A DNA stretch of 64,000 nt from Citrobacter sedlakii NBRC 105722 (GTDB lineage Bacteria; Pseudomonadota; Gammaproteobacteria; Enterobacterales; Enterobacteriaceae), in assembly GCF_000759835.1 (NCBI RefSeq), contig NZ_BBNB01000001.1:372001-436000 (forward strand). The letters are read 5' to 3'. Positions 62,392 through 64,000 of the stretch are shown here, in pieces. Each line of letters opens with the position of its first letter. The stretch's first letter is position 1. The notes below the pieces were generated by a model. That model made no database searches. It saw only the letters and a program-made list of their open reading frames with translations, and was not told the DNA's origin. Made by a program: the position numbers and the translations under genes.

Positions 62392-63180
62392 TTACGCCGC
62401 CTTCGGCTGTTTTTCGTAGAGGAAATGGAGCACCCGCTGACGCAGGTTGTGATAACGGCTGTCGTCCGCCAACTGCACGCGATGGCGCGGGCGCGGCAGA
62501 TTCACCGCTAAAATCTCGCCTACCGTCGCCGCCGGACCGTTGGTCATCATCAGCACACGGTCAGACAGCAGTACCGCCTCGTCGACGTCATGGGTAATCA
62601 GCACGATAGTGGTGTTGAGCGACTGCTGGATGTGCATCACCGTGTCCTGCAAATGCGCGCGGGTCAGTGCGTCAAGCGCGCCGAACGGCTCATCCATAAG
62701 CAGCACTTTCGGCTTCATCGCCAGCGCCCTTGCGATCCCCACGCGCTGCTTCATGCCGCCGGAAATTTCGCCGGGGTGTTTGCGCATGGCGTGGCCCATC
62801 TGCACGCGGGCCAGATTGTGTTCGATCCAGTCGCGCCGCTCGGCTTTGCTCATGGTGCGACGAAAAACCTGATCCACCGCCAGCGCCACGTTGTCGAAAC
62901 AGGTCAGCCACGGCAGCAGTGAATGATTCTGAAACACCACCGCCCGCTCCGGCCCCGGTCCGGCAATTTCGCGGTTATCGCAAATCAACCCGCCTTCACT
63001 GGGCAATGTGATGCCGGCAATAAGGTTCAGCAGCGTGGATTTACCGCAGCCGGAGTGGCCGATCAAACTGACGGTTTCCCCTTCGTGAATGTCAAAGGAG
63101 ACATTTTGCAGCGCCAGAAACTCGCCGCTGGCGGTTGAAAAGCGTTGGCTGACCGCCTGTATCTGTATTAACGGTTTCAT
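62392..63180 (-). CDS. nasD: Nitrate/nitrite ABC transporter ATP-binding protein
   Basis: 262-residue ABC ATPase of the NrtD/TauB/SsuB class. Walker A GHSGCGKST (41-49), signature SGGMKQRVGIARAL, Walker B VLLMDEP, and the H-loop ITHDVDEA. Energises nitrate import with NasE and NasF. Ten bp separate it from nasCB and nine from nasE, so operon transcription is likely. Confidence 0.93.
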   Translation of the reverse strand: MKPLIQIQAVSQRFSTASGEFLALQNVSFDIHEGETVSLIGHSGCGKSTLLNLIAGITLPSEGGLICDNREIAGPGPERAVVFQNHSLLPWLTCFDNVALAVDQVFRRTMSKAERRDWIEHNLARVQMGHAMRKHPGEISGGMKQRVGIARALAMKPKVLLMDEPFGALDALTRAHLQDTVMHIQQSLNTTIVLITHDVDEAVLLSDRVLMMTNGPAATVGEILAVNLPRPRHRVQLADDSRYHNLRQRVLHFLYEKQPKAA

Positions 63181-63189
63181 GTTTGCCTC

Positions 63190-64000
63190 CTATTTATCCT
63201 GCCAGCTAAAACGCCGCGCCATCAGCATCAGACCCTGCTCCAGCAGCAGGCCAACCACGCCGATGATCACGATAGCGATGAGAATGTTTTCCACATTGAG
63301 GTTGTTCCACTCGTTCCAGATCCAGAAGCCGATACCCAGCCCCCCGGTCAGCATTTCGGCGGCGACAATCACCAGCCAGGCGATGCCGATAGACAGTCGA
63401 ACGCCGGTCAGAACGGCAGGCACAACGGCGGGGAACAGAATGCGGCGCATGATCGTCCACTCGGACAGCTGTAGCACCCGGGCGACATTGAGATAGTCAG
63501 CGGGAATGCGCCGCACGCCTTCTGCGGTGTTGATGACCATCGGCCAGATCGAGCAGATAAAAATGGTCCAGCTTGAGGCGGGTTCCGCTTTCTGAAACAA
63601 CAACAAGCCGATAGGCAGCCAGGCCAGCGGACTGACCGGGCGCAGCAGCGCGATAAGCGGCGAAAACATGTTTGAGAAGAAGGTGAAGCGGCCAATCAGA
63701 AAGCCCAACGGGATCCCGACCAGCGCGGCAAGGCCAAAGCCCGTCGCCACCCGCTGTAACGACGCCAGCACGTTCCAGCCAATCCCCATGTCGTTGGGTC
63801 CGCCGTTGTAAAAGGGGTCGGCGAATAGCGTCAGCGCCGACTCAAGGGTGCTGAGCGGCGTGGGAAAGCCTTTACTGTTGATGGCCGCCAGTTGCCAGCA
63901 GAACAGCAGAAGGCCGATTCCCAGCCCCGCCGGCACCGTTCGCTGCACCCCATGACGCAACCAGCCGGAAAGCGGAGACGCGCGCCTGCGGACCTGTACC
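63190..64000 (-). CDS. nasE: Nitrate/nitrite ABC transporter permease (5' end outside the window)
   Basis: Reading frame is open to the window edge, so the start lies beyond base 64000; about 270 codons are visible. Several membrane segments and the EAA-type ATPase-docking loop (NVARVLQLSEWTIMRRILFP) mark a NrtB/SsuC-like permease. The ABC partner nasD follows. nasF (binding protein) and the nasR antiterminator would be expected upstream. Confidence 0.88.
   Translation of the reverse strand, partial: VQVRRRASPLSGWLRHGVQRTVPAGLGIGLLLFCWQLAAINSKGFPTPLSTLESALTLFADPFYNGGPNDMGIGWNVLASLQRVATGFGLAALVGIPLGFLIGRFTFFSNMFSPLIALLRPVSPLAWLPIGLLLFQKAEPASSWTIFICSIWPMVINTAEGVRRIPADYLNVARVLQLSEWTIMRRILFPAVVPAVLTGVRLSIGIAWLVIVAAEMLTGGLGIGFWIWNEWNNLNVENILIAIVIIGVVGLLLEQGLMLMARRFSWQDK

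Overview
The window is enterobacterial chromosome. Gene order and protein sequence follow the Escherichia/Salmonella backbone from topA through trp, tonB, opp, adhE, hns and galU to nar. It departs from E. coli K-12 in ways typical of the Citrobacter/Salmonella/Enterobacter/Klebsiella side of the family: katN sits after yciE, a voltage-gated-type cation channel lies between yciU and oppF (no kch near clsA), a catecholate-type TonB-dependent receptor lies between yciB and yciA, and an assimilatory nitrate (nas) operon follows ychO. A Citrobacter-like organism is my best guess, but species cannot be fixed from the window alone.

Layout. 1-6.3 kb: topA (5' part), yciN, sohB, yciK-btuR, rluB, yciO-rnm. 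6.3-13.1 kb: complete trp operon with operator, leader peptide and attenuator. 13.1-16.6 kb: stress cluster yciG-yciF-yciE-katN, then ompW. 16.9-22.8 kb: yciC-yciB, a Fur-boxed siderophore receptor, yciA, tonB, yciI and the small gene yciY. 22.9-31.3 kb: clsA, yciU, the channel gene, then oppABCDF on the minus strand. 32-42.3 kb: ychE, adhE, tdk, hns, galU, rssB-rssA, ychJ, purU. 42.4-43.0 kb: two tandem tRNA-Tyr genes followed by two near-identical 176-bp repeats that start inside the tRNA 3' end. 43.0-54.3 kb: narGHJI, narK and narXL, with FNR boxes and NarL heptamers. 54.3-55.7 kb: ychO. 55.8-64.0 kb: nas operon (nasE, nasD, a fused nasC-nasB, nasA); nasE runs off the window end.

How the genes work together. 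Nitrate dominates the last third. NarK moves nitrate and nitrite, NarGHI respires nitrate with NarJ as chaperone, NarX-NarL senses nitrate, and the nas genes import nitrate and reduce it to ammonium for assimilation. The middle third covers the envelope and uptake: OmpW, the receptor and TonB, cardiolipin synthase, Opp. The rest is housekeeping (tryptophan synthesis, mixed-acid fermentation by AdhE, nucleoid protein H-NS, RpoS turnover by RssB). Most of the window is ordinary core genome. The parts most worth a second look are the NasC-NasB-NirD fusion, the zinc-ribbon channel, the receptor inserted beside tonB, and the tRNA-Tyr repeat array.
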